Below, one piece after another: positions 52,477-61,563 of a stretch of 64,000 nucleotides of DNA. The stretch is from a filamentous cyanobacterium ESFC-1. Lineage in GTDB: Bacteria; Cyanobacteriota; Cyanobacteriia; Cyanobacteriales; Spirulinaceae. Each line of letters begins with the position of its first letter. Positions within the stretch are counted from its first letter, which is position 1. The stretch spans positions 1,986,318 through 2,050,317 of the forward strand of contig KB904821.1 of NCBI GenBank assembly GCA_000380225.1, given 5' to 3'. Made by a program: the position numbers and the translations under genes. The notes beneath the pieces are model-generated. The model was given only the letters and a program-made list of their open reading frames with translations, was not told the origin of the DNA and did not search any database.

Positions 52477-53820
52477 ATGAAAAATCCTAACTTAGAACGG
52501 GGTGCTTTCATCCCCTATCGTCGCTCCGATTTGATTAAACTCTGCTTAGAAGATGGGCAATTACAAGGAGAAAAAGCTCGGCAATTTCATCAATTTTGTG
52601 ATTTACTCTCAGCGTTTTATCATTTTAAATTTCATGCTTATTTAGAGCGACTTAAAGATAACTACGCACCCTTTAATCCCGATTCGGCTACCCAATCTTA
52701 TAGATATGATAACAAAACGCGAGAAAATCAACTGATCGAGGATTTCGAGATTTTGCTCAAGCGAGCGAACTATATCCCGGTTTCTTATGAAACTCTACAG
52801 CAAGCCGTTGAGGAGCGATCGCTGATTGATGTTCAAACGAAAGTCGATTTTGATGATTTTGAGCAGTTGGTGTTTTACTATCGTGGAGATATTGAAGAAG
52901 TTGTTAAAGAGAAAAAGTTTTTCTTTCGTACCGTTGAGAAAAGCATTAATATGTTTGAGCGAGTGGTGGTGTTGATTAAGTTCAAAGAAGCCAATCATTT
53001 TAAAAGACCCAAATTTCATTTTTTTAGTTCTAAAGATTTCAGCCCAGAAAAACAAGGTTTTCAAGCTCAGAAAATCTATATTTATTACTATAAAAATGTC
53101 CCTAAGTTTGACATGGAGTTATTATTTCCGAATATCCAAACCTCTATGACTTGGAAAGACCGTTTATTGTTTCTGGTTCCCGCGATTGGAGCCGCGATTC
53201 CCTTAGCAATTAAGACCTTACCAAAGTTAGTTTTGGTAGCAGAGACGATTCTTTTTATGTTATTTGGTGCGGTGACGATTTTCGGTTGGCAAATTAACGA
53301 ACAGGAAGTTCGAGATTTTATGCCTGTTTTGACGGCTACTTTATCGCTTTTAGTGGTGTTGGGTAGCTTTGCCTTTCGTCAGTATAGTAAATATAAAAGT
53401 AAGCTCATTCGCTTTCGCAAAAACATCACCGATACTTTATTTTTTCGCAACTTAGCGAATAACAGTACGGCGTTTAATAGCTTAGTGGATGAAGCTGAAG
53501 AAGAAGAATGTAAGGAAATTATCTTAGTATATTATCATCTTTTAACCAGCGATCGCCCCCTGACTCCTTCGCAACTCGATCGCAAAATTGAAACCTGGAT
53601 GGCTGAAAAATATCAAACCTATATTAACTTTGATATTAACGGGCCCGTTGATAACTTAGAAAAAATCCAAGGCGATCGCGAATCTCCCCTACTTCAGCGA
53701 GACAAGGACGGATATTGTCAGGTTTTACCTTTGTCTGAAGCCAAGGCTTTAATTGATGAGATTTGGGATAATATTTTTGACTATGCAAATTGTCAAATTT
53801 CCCCCAAGTCATCCTCTTAA
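52477..53820 (+). CDS. DUF3754 (TMEM143-like) membrane protein, 447 aa
   Basis: N-terminal part: GAFIPYRRSDLIKLCLEDGQ and LLKRANYIPVSYETLQQAVE. Central FFFRTVEKSINMFERVVVLI and RPKFHFFSSKDFSPEK. Two membrane helices (about 230-290) and a C-terminal cytoplasmic region (FRNLANNSTAFNSLVDEAEE, YYHLLTSDRPLTPSQLDRKI). Pattern of DUF3754/TMEM143; function unknown. Convergent with the MscS gene, 8 bp apart. Confidence 0.82.
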   Translation: MKNPNLERGAFIPYRRSDLIKLCLEDGQLQGEKARQFHQFCDLLSAFYHFKFHAYLERLKDNYAPFNPDSATQSYRYDNKTRENQLIEDFEILLKRANYIPVSYETLQQAVEERSLIDVQTKVDFDDFEQLVFYYRGDIEEVVKEKKFFFRTVEKSINMFERVVVLIKFKEANHFKRPKFHFFSSKDFSPEKQGFQAQKIYIYYYKNVPKFDMELLFPNIQTSMTWKDRLLFLVPAIGAAIPLAIKTLPKLVLVAETILFMLFGAVTIFGWQINEQEVRDFMPVLTATLSLLVVLGSFAFRQYSKYKSKLIRFRKNITDTLFFRNLANNSTAFNSLVDEAEEEECKEIILVYYHLLTSDRPLTPSQLDRKIETWMAEKYQTYINFDINGPVDNLEKIQGDRESPLLQRDKDGYCQVLPLSEAKALIDEIWDNIFDYANCQISPKSSS

Positions 53821-53828
53821 CTCTGTCC

Positions 53829-54635
53829 TTAATACCGGATATTTTCTTGATTAAAGGCTTGTTTTGCTCGTCCCGTCAAGTCACTGATAAAGGCTTGTTC
53901 GGCTCTCGCATCGATGGGATATGCTTTAAGCTGAAAATGGGTTTTTTCTGGGGATTCGGTTAAAAAGACGTTAATCGGCTTTTGCAGTTGCGTGTATTTG
54001 CTCGTATAAGCCGCTTGCATAAGGATGTTTTGGACTTGCTGGGGATTCACTTTCGGGTCTAAATAAAAGTTCGCGATCGCGGGAGTTTCGAGATTACCTT
54101 GATTTGCATTAATAATCGGGCTTTCCCAGATGGTTTTATGGGGGATGGTAACGCGACGATCGTTGAGGGTTTGCAACTCAAAACTGCGTAACCCGAAATG
54201 CTTTACTTCCCCGTAATAATCTCCGATGGAAATGCGATCGCCAATGCGATATGGAGATTCAAATAATACCACAATTCCTGCCATCATGGAGCTAATATAC
54301 TCACGAAAAGCAAAGCCCAAACCGAGGATAATTGTACCACTAAGGGCTAATAAATTTGCCCGCGATAAATCTAAAAATAAATCACCCAGAATAAAAATTG
54401 CAATTAGTAAAACCAATAATTGCCAAAAAGGAAGGGATTGTTTAATCTGTTGCCGAAATTGTAACACCACCTGCTCTGATAGCCAATTGAGAAACATCGA
54501 CAAAGAGCGTAAAATTACATAAGTTGCCGCAATCACCAGGATGGCTTGGGTAAGCTTAAAAGTGGTAATTTGGGAGAGAAGATGACTCACAGCTTGACCC
54601 GGTTTTGAGCCGATTTGAGCAATCCAGTAAAACAT
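53829..54635 (-). CDS. MscS-family mechanosensitive channel, 268 aa
   Basis: Three N-terminal membrane helices, pore helix region LALSGTIILGLGFAFREYIS, then the beta domain: FESPYRIGDRISIGDYYGEV, LRSFELQTLNDRRVTIPHKT. A short C-terminal alpha/beta part (VNPQQVQNILMQAAYTSKYT). Small-type MscS with all core motifs; it relieves osmotic pressure or conducts small solutes. It is preceded 12 bp upstream by a gene of unknown function. Confidence 0.9.
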   Translation of the reverse strand: MFYWIAQIGSKPGQAVSHLLSQITTFKLTQAILVIAATYVILRSLSMFLNWLSEQVVLQFRQQIKQSLPFWQLLVLLIAIFILGDLFLDLSRANLLALSGTIILGLGFAFREYISSMMAGIVVLFESPYRIGDRISIGDYYGEVKHFGLRSFELQTLNDRRVTIPHKTIWESPIINANQGNLETPAIANFYLDPKVNPQQVQNILMQAAYTSKYTQLQKPINVFLTESPEKTHFQLKAYPIDARAEQAFISDLTGRAKQAFNQENIRY

Positions 54636-54647
54636 AATTTATCCAGC

Positions 54648-55709
54648 TTAAGGAACTAAAAATCCATTCCGTCTTAAATCTAAGAGAATGTGAGGATAAT
54701 AATGGGGATTGACGCGATAAACCCCATCTTCTGCCAGAATGAAACTCTTTTTTTGCAGTTGGAGGATTTGGCTTTGTAGAGAAGTTGCGTGAGTCCCTAA
54801 ACTAACAGCCAGACAATCTAAATTGAGGGTTTGATGCAGCAATAAACTATAAAGTAAATAGCAGTCTTCTAGACTCAATTCCGGTAACTCTGGCAAAAAA
54901 GAAGTTTGACGTTTGACAGAAAGGGTAGGGTTTTCTATCTCAGCTTTTTCTTGAGGACAGAATAAAGAATTAATCCACAAGTCTTGCGCGACTTGACTCA
55001 AGCCTAAAGATGCTTTTGTCAGGGATTGAAAATAACTGCAAGTTTGTTCTTCTTCAGCTTCGATTAAAATATCTACATCCACTTTTTTAAACCAAGCTTC
55101 TAACTCCTTTGCATCGAGACTAGGGAGATAAGTTTCTTGATTCAAATTGGCTTTAATTTGATGGGTGGTGTGGAGAAATTCCCAAGCCCAACTCGGACAA
55201 CCTAAAATCCAAAAGCGATCGCGATTTTCTAAAATCGTAGTTTGTAGGGTTGTAATCGCTTCTAAGCCATGAATACACCGTAAAAAACCCTTGGCTAAGT
55301 TGGGAATTAAAATGACTTCTGCATCCGAGGGAATGTGGCTTAGGGCTTCCTTGAGTTGGGTTTTACGTTGTTGCGGTGTGGTGGAATGGGGAAAGGAAAA
55401 AACTAGACAATTATCGAGTTGAGAGTCCTCAGTTAAAAGGTTAATTAAATAGTCTTCGAGGGGTTCAGCAGGACTATCAATAAAGGCTAAATGATTCTCA
55501 GCCGCGTCATCTTTTTGCCAAGATGCGATCGCGTCGGTTACGGCATTTTTAATTGTTGTTTGGGTTTTCTCAGGAATGGGTAACTGAGCCAAACTTTGCC
55601 GTAAATCTTGCTGATAACTCGTAGGTAGCTTCTGTAAATCTTGACTGACAGAAGCTACCTCTTGATTTGATTTTAGCCAATTCCACAGGCGGTCAAATCC
55701 TAAAACCAT
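54648..55709 (-). CDS. Protein of unknown function upstream of mscS, 353 aa
   Basis: No recognised family. The middle part (about 90-180) has the look of an alpha/beta ATPase (DNCLVFSFPHSTTPQQRKTQ, SDAEVILIPNLAKGFLRCIH, RDRFWILGCPSWAWEFLHT) but no Walker A P-loop is visible. The C-terminal 90 residues (LSLEDCYLLYSLLLHQTLNL, ILQLQKKSFILAEDGVYRVN) look like a winged-helix fold. Twelve bp spacing from mscS implies a functional pair. A degenerate AAA/STAND-like protein is possible, not shown. Confidence 0.6.
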   Translation of the reverse strand: MVLGFDRLWNWLKSNQEVASVSQDLQKLPTSYQQDLRQSLAQLPIPEKTQTTIKNAVTDAIASWQKDDAAENHLAFIDSPAEPLEDYLINLLTEDSQLDNCLVFSFPHSTTPQQRKTQLKEALSHIPSDAEVILIPNLAKGFLRCIHGLEAITTLQTTILENRDRFWILGCPSWAWEFLHTTHQIKANLNQETYLPSLDAKELEAWFKKVDVDILIEAEEEQTCSYFQSLTKASLGLSQVAQDLWINSLFCPQEKAEIENPTLSVKRQTSFLPELPELSLEDCYLLYSLLLHQTLNLDCLAVSLGTHATSLQSQILQLQKKSFILAEDGVYRVNPHYYPHILLDLRRNGFLVP

Positions 55710-55740
55710 TTTGAGAAATCATGGTATAGTAAATTAAGAA

Positions 55741-56013
55741 TTACCACCATTGACGCTCGCCATTTTCATCGGTACGAGCTTGACGAACCACATCGGAAAT
55801 TTCCTCAGCATCGCGAATATGGTGTAAGGCTTCTTTATTCCCTTCTTCACCTTCGACGACAAAATAAGTCGGAACGACAATATGATCCCCTGTAATATCC
55901 GGTGCGTCTACCGCAATTTGTTGTGCTTTTTCTTCGATACTTTTAGAATCGTCAATGCGTTCCCCAGGATTGAAAGATTTTTCATAAGGTTGAGGTTGTG
56001 CTTGGTTAGCCAT
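55741..56013 (-). CDS. Small acidic conserved-type protein, 90 aa
   Basis: MANQAQPQPYEKSFNPGERI start, DDSKSIEEKAQQIAVDAPDI, VVPTYFVVEGEEGNKEALHH and a C-terminal RQARTDENGERQWW. Acidic, no membrane segment. Looks like a real gene (ATG, AT-rich leader, no strong overlap), family unknown. Same strand and direction as the two genes downstream. Confidence 0.6.
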   Translation of the reverse strand: MANQAQPQPYEKSFNPGERIDDSKSIEEKAQQIAVDAPDITGDHIVVPTYFVVEGEEGNKEALHHIRDAEEISDVVRQARTDENGERQWW

Positions 56014-56416
56014 AATATTATTAATATTCTCCTATTTTCTTAAATTGATTTACAATCGAGAAAATTGAACTAAATTTTGTTTCAATCTCTACTTTCATTA
56101 GAGCATTTCTGAGGCGCGAAATCCTCTGGCTGTGGTTAGAAATCCTAGAATAAAGATAGGTCAAAAGAAAGACCAAAGCCGAAATATAGCAACCGCCAAA
56201 GCAGTTAAGACACTATACACTATATCCATCCTCAGAAAATCAGCCCTTCTCCCGTGGGAGAGGGGTTGGGGTGAGGGCAAATCCTACCAAGTCCTAACCC
56301 GAAGTGCTACTGCTATATCAGGCTTGGGGACGGTCTGAGAACCCTTGTCGTTCCTCGGTTTACTCCCCAGATGACTTGCAAGCGAGACTGATTTAAGGCT
56401 TGAAACGGGGTTGTCT
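56014..56416. repeat. Spacer with a repeat element of about 115 bp
   Basis: 56186-56302 begins ATAGCAACCGCCAAAGCAGT, contains a hairpin TTCTCCCGTGGGAGAGGGG and GGGGTGAGGGCAAA, and ends with AGTCCTAAC. The same element lies inside the vapC relic at 62634-62742. The rest of the spacer holds nothing I can support. Confidence 0.8.
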
Positions 56417-57868
56417 TTAAGGAATCCAAACTGGATTCAAGCCCGGAAAAAGTCTCTCAGGAGGAGCAATTTCTGGTTCGCGATTCGGTCTAAAATTAGG
56501 AGTAGGGAGTATCCATAAATTGGCTTCGAGTTGGTCGGGTTGATTGGGTTGGGGAACCACTTGATCGAAGCCCAATGCAACCCCATCGGGAGACATATTG
56601 AGGATCACTTCAGGATAGTTAGAAAGCCCAATAAACGGCAGATTTTCCCCTTGTTTGAGATTAATTGCAGCCACTAAGGGTTGTCGGGGAGATTGATTTT
56701 CTCCTCCGATTTGAAAGCAGTAAGCCAGATGAGGCTGCATCAAATCAAATTCACAATTGCGGATGTCTGCAAGGGTTTGTAAGATGGGAGTGGTTTCTCC
56801 GGGATCGTCGGTTAAAGCCAGCGATCGCGTCCCGTTTGCACCGACTCGCAACAGCAGCATTTCCCCTGTATCCGGGGTGAAACCGAGTATTCCTTGATAA
56901 TTGCGGTAAAACTCTAAACTGGGGGCTTCTGGGGTCAGGGGAAGCAGGGAAACGCCGTTTTCTTGTACCACGGCCACGCTTTGACTGTCCGGGGTAATGG
57001 TAAAATCTACAGCCTGGGTTCCGAGCGATCGCGGCAGTTGATTGTCCCGAATCACCCAAAGCGCCGTATCCTGGGTATTATTGCGATTCACTCGCTCAAC
57101 AACGATTAAATTCCCATCCGGGGACAAATCGAACTTGAGGTTACGATACTGACTTGCATCGAGAAGCCGTTGAATGCGTCCGGGGGGTTGGGGGTTTTCG
57201 GCGTTGGTGTAGTTGAGTCCTGTGGTGACGGTGTAGAGTTGTAGGGTGTCCAAATTGCCGTCATCGAGGGTACTGTCAATGGCAGAAAACAGCAAGCGAT
57301 CGCCTTCAGGATAGGGTTGAAAGTCCACCACCGTCAAATCCCCCGGAGTCAGCAATTCCCGACGATCCTGGGTGAAATTGTACAGCACAATTTTTCCCTG
57401 TTCTTCCCCTTGGGTTCCCAGATACGCGACAATGCGATCGCGAGTGGGTAATTCAGCTTGAAACGACTCAATCCGGGGACTTTCTTGACCCCATTCCCCC
57501 CGTAAAGCTTTGGCCCCCCGTAACTGCACTTGATAGGTTTCACCGTACTGAGGCGGCGCAGTCAGGGTGTAAAATAGGGTGTTACCACTCCAGCTTATTT
57601 TACCGGGCAGATCGGGGTCAATTTGTAAATTCGCTTCGACACTATCGCGGTCCATCGGACTATCGAAAGTCAAAGAAAAGCCGCGATCGCCTGCACCAAT
57701 CGGTTTACCCTGCCAACTATACTCCACAACGCGGGGCGCAGACAAGAGATTTGCACTCACCGCTCCGACAATCAAGCCCATCAGCGATATCATCGTCACA
57801 ATCGCGATCGTGTCGAACCGATGTTTAGGTTTTAGGGTTGTAACTTTCGCGTCAGTTTCGGACTTCAT
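56417..57868 (-). CDS. Membrane-anchored Ig-like plus PD40 beta-propeller protein, 483 aa
   Basis: N-terminal membrane helix (FDTIAIVTMISLMGLIVGAV), then a Big_5-type Ig-like fold (FSLTFDSPMDRDSVEANLQI, TLFYTLTAPPQYGETYQVQL). Then TolB/PD40-like blades (QPYPEGDRLLFSAIDSTLDD, FDLSPDGNLIVVERVNRNNT, NMSPDGVALGFDQV). Likely extracytoplasmic. ATG at 57868 preferred; the frame opens at TTG 57916. Function unknown. Confidence 0.75.
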   Translation of the reverse strand: MKSETDAKVTTLKPKHRFDTIAIVTMISLMGLIVGAVSANLLSAPRVVEYSWQGKPIGAGDRGFSLTFDSPMDRDSVEANLQIDPDLPGKISWSGNTLFYTLTAPPQYGETYQVQLRGAKALRGEWGQESPRIESFQAELPTRDRIVAYLGTQGEEQGKIVLYNFTQDRRELLTPGDLTVVDFQPYPEGDRLLFSAIDSTLDDGNLDTLQLYTVTTGLNYTNAENPQPPGRIQRLLDASQYRNLKFDLSPDGNLIVVERVNRNNTQDTALWVIRDNQLPRSLGTQAVDFTITPDSQSVAVVQENGVSLLPLTPEAPSLEFYRNYQGILGFTPDTGEMLLLRVGANGTRSLALTDDPGETTPILQTLADIRNCEFDLMQPHLAYCFQIGGENQSPRQPLVAAINLKQGENLPFIGLSNYPEVILNMSPDGVALGFDQVVPQPNQPDQLEANLWILPTPNFRPNREPEIAPPERLFPGLNPVWIP

Positions 57869-57957
57869 TACCGTTAGATTAGGGGTCAAACCAGCACTCT
57901 CGATGATTTTAACCAATCTTGGCCAGAAACTATGAACAGACTCAAAAATTAACCTTT

Positions 57958-59094
57958 ATGAACGAGCAAATTTATACAAACTATCGTCTACAATTGTGCG
58001 ATCGCGAAATCCTCGGAACCCTAGTGGTTCGAGAGGGGAAAATTGCCGATATTCAACCGGGAAAAGTCAACCAAGGACAAGACGGAGAAGGAGATTATTT
58101 ATTACCCGGATTAATCGAACTACATACCGATAATCTCGAAAAATGTATGGCTCCCCGACCTGGGGTAAAATGGCCCCTAGAAGCCGCAGCCATGTATCAT
58201 GACAAAGACTTAATTAGTTCAGGGATTACGACCGTTTGTGACGCGATCGCCATTGGGGATACTAAACCCGGATCGAACCGTATTACCCACTTTACACCAA
58301 TGATTGATATTATCAATCAAGGTCAAAATCAAGGTAAATTTACCGTCGATCATCGCCTTCATATTCGCTGCGAATTATCCTTCCCAGATGTGTATGATAT
58401 TACCGAGAAATATGCCCATCATCCCCTACTTTCCCTCATTTCAATCATGGATCATACCCCCGGACAGCGCCAATTTGTAAACATTGAAAAATATAAAAAA
58501 TATTATATTCGTAAACATAGCATTCCGGCTCAAGATATGGATGATTTTGTAACAATGCGACAAGAACACCAACAAAAATATGCCGAGCAGAATCGCAAAT
58601 CTTTAGTCGAATTAACCCAACGTCATCAAATATCTTTAGCCAGTCACGACGATGCGACTGTAGAACACATCCAAGAAGCCCTCGAAAATGGGGCTAAAAT
58701 TGCAGAATTTCCCACCACCCAAGCCGCAGCCCAAAAAGCCCATTCCCACGGCTTACAAGTCCTTATGGGTGCGCCTAATTTAGTTTTAGGGGGTTCCCAC
58801 TCCGGTAACGTTTCTGCAATAGAATTAGTCCAACAAAACCTAGTTGATATCATCTCCTCAGATTACGTTCCCCGCAGCTTATTACAAGCCGCCTTTATTA
58901 TCGCTCATCAAGGCCAAAAACCCCTGTATGAAGCCATTAAACCCATCACTGCCAACCCCGCTAAAGCCATCCAACTAGAGCATCAAATCGGCAGCTTAGA
59001 AACGGGTAAACAAGCCGATTTCATAACCGTACATGATGATGGCATTGTTCCCCGCATTACCTCAGTTTCACGTCAAGGAAAACGAGTCGCTTAA
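57958..59094 (+). CDS. phnM: PhnM-type amidohydrolase (RPnTP diphosphatase-like), 378 aa
   Basis: Amidohydrolase superfamily: metal motif in LPGLIELHTDNLEKCMAPRP (HxD), HLRCELSFPDVYDIT, LASHDDATVEHIQEALENGA and the C-terminal SDYVPRSLLQAAFIIA. In the C-P lyase pathway PhnM removes diphosphate from ribose 1-methylphosphonate 5-triphosphate. None of the other phn core genes are in the window. ATG at 57958 chosen over an upstream alternative start at 57919. It shares one base with the next ORF (TAATG), so the two are coupled. Confidence 0.88.
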   Translation: MNEQIYTNYRLQLCDREILGTLVVREGKIADIQPGKVNQGQDGEGDYLLPGLIELHTDNLEKCMAPRPGVKWPLEAAAMYHDKDLISSGITTVCDAIAIGDTKPGSNRITHFTPMIDIINQGQNQGKFTVDHRLHIRCELSFPDVYDITEKYAHHPLLSLISIMDHTPGQRQFVNIEKYKKYYIRKHSIPAQDMDDFVTMRQEHQQKYAEQNRKSLVELTQRHQISLASHDDATVEHIQEALENGAKIAEFPTTQAAAQKAHSHGLQVLMGAPNLVLGGSHSGNVSAIELVQQNLVDIISSDYVPRSLLQAAFIIAHQGQKPLYEAIKPITANPAKAIQLEHQIGSLETGKQADFITVHDDGIVPRITSVSRQGKRVA

Positions 59095-59627
59095 TGACAA
59101 CAGCAACCTTTATCGTTTATGCTTGTCCCGTGGGTGAACTCCACCACCAAATCGCCACTTATTTCTTCAAAAGCCGGGAATTGTGGGGTGAAAATGCCGC
59201 TCACAAATATATGCCCCATTGCACATTAACTGGATTTTTTGAAGATGAAATAAGCACAGTCGATCGGTATTGTCAAGCCCTAGAAACCGTTTATCAAAGC
59301 CGTAAAACGCCCTTAGAAATTGACATCGTAGCCATGCTGTTAAAACAAAAATGGCAGGGGTTACAACTTCAAGCCGAAAACCTCAAAAACGCGATCGCCC
59401 ACTTCGCTCAAATCGCCCCATCTTCCACCCGCAAAGAACCCATCCGTTTAAAAGATTGGCTGCATTTAAGCCTGGCTTATTCCTACCCCCCCGAACAACA
59501 AGAAAAACTCGCCCAACTCGCTACCGAAATTGTTGATATTCAAGCCCCGGTTGAGTGGGAATTGCGCTTTTATCAACGCCATCCCGATTGGACTTGGACT
59601 TGTCATTATTGCCAACTGCTGTCTTAA
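59094..59627 (+). CDS. 2H phosphoesterase-like protein, 177 aa
   Basis: Two H-x-T/S motifs spaced as in 2H phosphoesterases: PHCTLTGFFEDE (about 41-52) and LKDWLHLSLAYSYPPEQQ (about 120-137). The family opens cyclic phosphates and 2'-5' bonds. Start codon overlaps the phnM stop (TAATG). By analogy with PhnP and the DUF1045 2H proteins of phn operons, it might open a ribose cyclic phosphate made in the same pathway; this is inference. Confidence 0.75.
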   Translation: MTTATFIVYACPVGELHHQIATYFFKSRELWGENAAHKYMPHCTLTGFFEDEISTVDRYCQALETVYQSRKTPLEIDIVAMLLKQKWQGLQLQAENLKNAIAHFAQIAPSSTRKEPIRLKDWLHLSLAYSYPPEQQEKLAQLATEIVDIQAPVEWELRFYQRHPDWTWTCHYCQLLS

Positions 59628-59636
59628 TAGAAACAC

Positions 59637-59666
59637 CAAACCCCATAGAGAGAGACTCTACAGGGT
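59637..59666. terminator. Possible hairpin between convergent genes
   Basis: AACCCC/TAGAG pairs with CTCTA/GGGTT; no clear T run. Confidence 0.3.
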
Positions 59667-59721
59667 TCGGATGGGAATTAAACACCTGGATGATTTTAAT
59701 AACTTTGAGAATAAATGAAGT

Positions 59722-60438
59722 CTAGCTTTTCTTCCGCAGTTTTGTGGCAGCACCAAAAGCACCAACCGCCATTAAACCTAATAAAGAAGCAGGTTCGGGA
59801 ACGTCTACAGAATCGCTAGTTGATAATTGGAAGTTAACACCATCGCCAGTACCACTATCCTTGTCTTTACCCAATTTCAAAACCAGGGATGACACATCTG
59901 TAAAAGTTTGAGAAACAATATTGCTGTTGCTGCCTTTTGCAACAAAGTCAGGACTTGCTAAATCGACTCCATTAATCTTCAGAACCCCGGTAGAGTTCCG
60001 AGATTCAGTATCGAAGAAATCAATCGTTAAGTCAGAGAGAACTTTGGAGAAAGTGAATTCAAAAGTACCGACTTCCAACTGACCGTTTTCTTCAGTTTCA
60101 GTGGCTTCAGAAGGACGGAACCAAAAGCCGTCATGGGTGGTTCCAGCGTCTTTCGTACCGAATTTAATCAGTCCATCACCGTAGGTATTGCTTGTATCGA
60201 AGTTGTCTACAAACAAGCGACTAGGGCTATCTGTAGTAGAATCTGTGAGGGAAGTAATGCTTTGAAAAATCGGGTCGAGGGTGATGCAAGCGCTTGCGTC
60301 TAAACATCCCAAACCGACATCGATTTCGCCTTCTTGTTGAGGTACTAAGCCCGACGCAGAAGCCGAAGGCGCGATCGCACCGAAAGTCAGCGTCGCGGCG
60401 GTTGCTGCTAAGAGGGCTGTAATAACTTGAGTTTTCAT
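59722..60438 (-). CDS. PEP-CTERM sorted exported protein, 238 aa
   Basis: Signal peptide (MKTQVITALLAATAATLTFG, cleavage near ASA), a beta-rich body of about 170 residues, and a C-terminal sorting signal VPEPASLLGLMAVGAFGAAT followed by KLRKKS. PEP-CTERM proteins are processed by exosortase and serve envelope or matrix roles. Exosortase is not in the window. Body (THDGFWFRPSEATETEENGQ) not recognised. Confidence 0.9.
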   Translation of the reverse strand: MKTQVITALLAATAATLTFGAIAPSASASGLVPQQEGEIDVGLGCLDASACITLDPIFQSITSLTDSTTDSPSRLFVDNFDTSNTYGDGLIKFGTKDAGTTHDGFWFRPSEATETEENGQLEVGTFEFTFSKVLSDLTIDFFDTESRNSTGVLKINGVDLASPDFVAKGSNSNIVSQTFTDVSSLVLKLGKDKDSGTGDGVNFQLSTSDSVDVPEPASLLGLMAVGAFGAATKLRKKS

Positions 60439-60648
60439 GATTTTTACCGAATAAGGGTCTACATCTGCGCTATTACCTTCAATTTACTCGAATCCGTTTT
60501 AAAATAGGGTAAAGTGCAAGGGCAGTTTGATGAAGTGTTCGTGAATTTTTTGTCAAAACGACGAGAAACGCGATCGCGCCTCGATCCCTCCCTGCCTGCC
60601 ACAATTGCCTACAATAAAGAGTCTGACGTAAAATTTAAGGCAATTTCG

Positions 60649-61002
60649 ATGGACGCAATTGAAATCACAGGAATTCGGTGTTATGGCTATGTGGGAGTTT
60701 TTCCCGAAGAACAAAAATTAGGTCAGTGGTTTGATGTAGACTTGACCTTGGCAATAGATTTGCATCAATCCGGAGAGAGCGATCGCCTCGAAGACACCCT
60801 CAACTACGCCGAAGTCATCCAACGCACCAAAAACATCGTCGAGAATGCCAAATTTGCCTTAGTCGAGAAACTAGCCAGCAATCTCGCCTCCGCCATGCTA
60901 GAGTTCGAGCCAGTGCAACAAGTCCGCGTGCGTCTCAGCAAACCCAACGCCCCCATCCCTCACTTTCGCGGCAACATCACCATCGATATTACCCGCCCAT
61001 AG
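60649..61002 (+). CDS. folB: Dihydroneopterin aldolase, 117 aa
   Basis: Folate pathway enzyme converting dihydroneopterin to hydroxymethyldihydropterin and glycolaldehyde. MDAIEITGIRCYGYVGVFPE with the family GYVGVFPEEQ, then LNYAEVIQRTKNIVE and FALVEKLASNLASAM, and the C-terminal VRVRLSKPNAPIPHFRGNIT. The frame is open upstream to 60514, but the ATG at 60649 with AAGG 8 nt upstream fits the family length. Confidence 0.93.
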   Translation: MDAIEITGIRCYGYVGVFPEEQKLGQWFDVDLTLAIDLHQSGESDRLEDTLNYAEVIQRTKNIVENAKFALVEKLASNLASAMLEFEPVQQVRVRLSKPNAPIPHFRGNITIDITRP

Positions 61003-61563
61003 CTTTTGACAACTCCCCGTCCTTAAGGAGCGGGTAGTCAGGCTTCATTGGGAGAGTCTAGCTGATACCGAAGTATTAGCCCCGATCTCTTTACCCAAGG
61101 GCGTGCATTGTTCCGATCTGCCCGACCGTACTTAGTTGACAGTGTAGCACAAAGCCGTCCTTAAGCGCCGAGACCCCGCGCCGCCGTAAGACGAGCGACC
61201 CCGCGCCGCCGAAAGCGTCGAGACCCCGCGCCGCCGAAAGCGTCGAGACCCCGCGCCGCCGAAAGGCGCAAGGGAATGCTCGACAAGACAGGCGCACCTT
61301 GTAGCTCGACAAGACAGGCGCACCTTGTAGCGCGAGTAGCACCTGGTAGCTCGGCAAGACAGGACGGGGCTTTAGACCCAAAACTCTTGGTAATAAAAGC
61401 TAAAGCCCTTACCTCTAAGTTGTGAAATCTTGACATTAACCACTCAGATCGCACAAGCAACTACATAGAATTGTTACTCTACTCGTTTTCGCTGTAACCC
61501 TTGTCAAAGAAAGGTTTTGAGATTTGACAAGGGGTAATTAATTTTATGCAGAAGCTTAGGTTC
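61003..61563. repeat. Repeat island: 25-bp units and possible IS605-like end
   Basis: 61165-61265 holds four units of about 25 bp (GAGACCCCGCGCCGCCGAAAG core). Next come GGCGCAAGGGAATGC, which with the core is the inverse of the 5401-5435 element, and two copies of GCTCGACAAGACAGGCGCAC at 61279 and 61304. 61010-61035 has TTGACAACTCCCCGTCC and GGAGCGGG around TTAA, like right ends of IS200/IS605 elements. No gene. Confidence 0.7.

Noticed and set aside
60514-60648. 45-residue N-terminal extension of FolB
   Set aside because: Exceeds family length; ATG 60649 has a suitable AAGG.
61165-61265. CRISPR array
   Set aside because: Units are contiguous 25-mers with no spacers and no cas genes.
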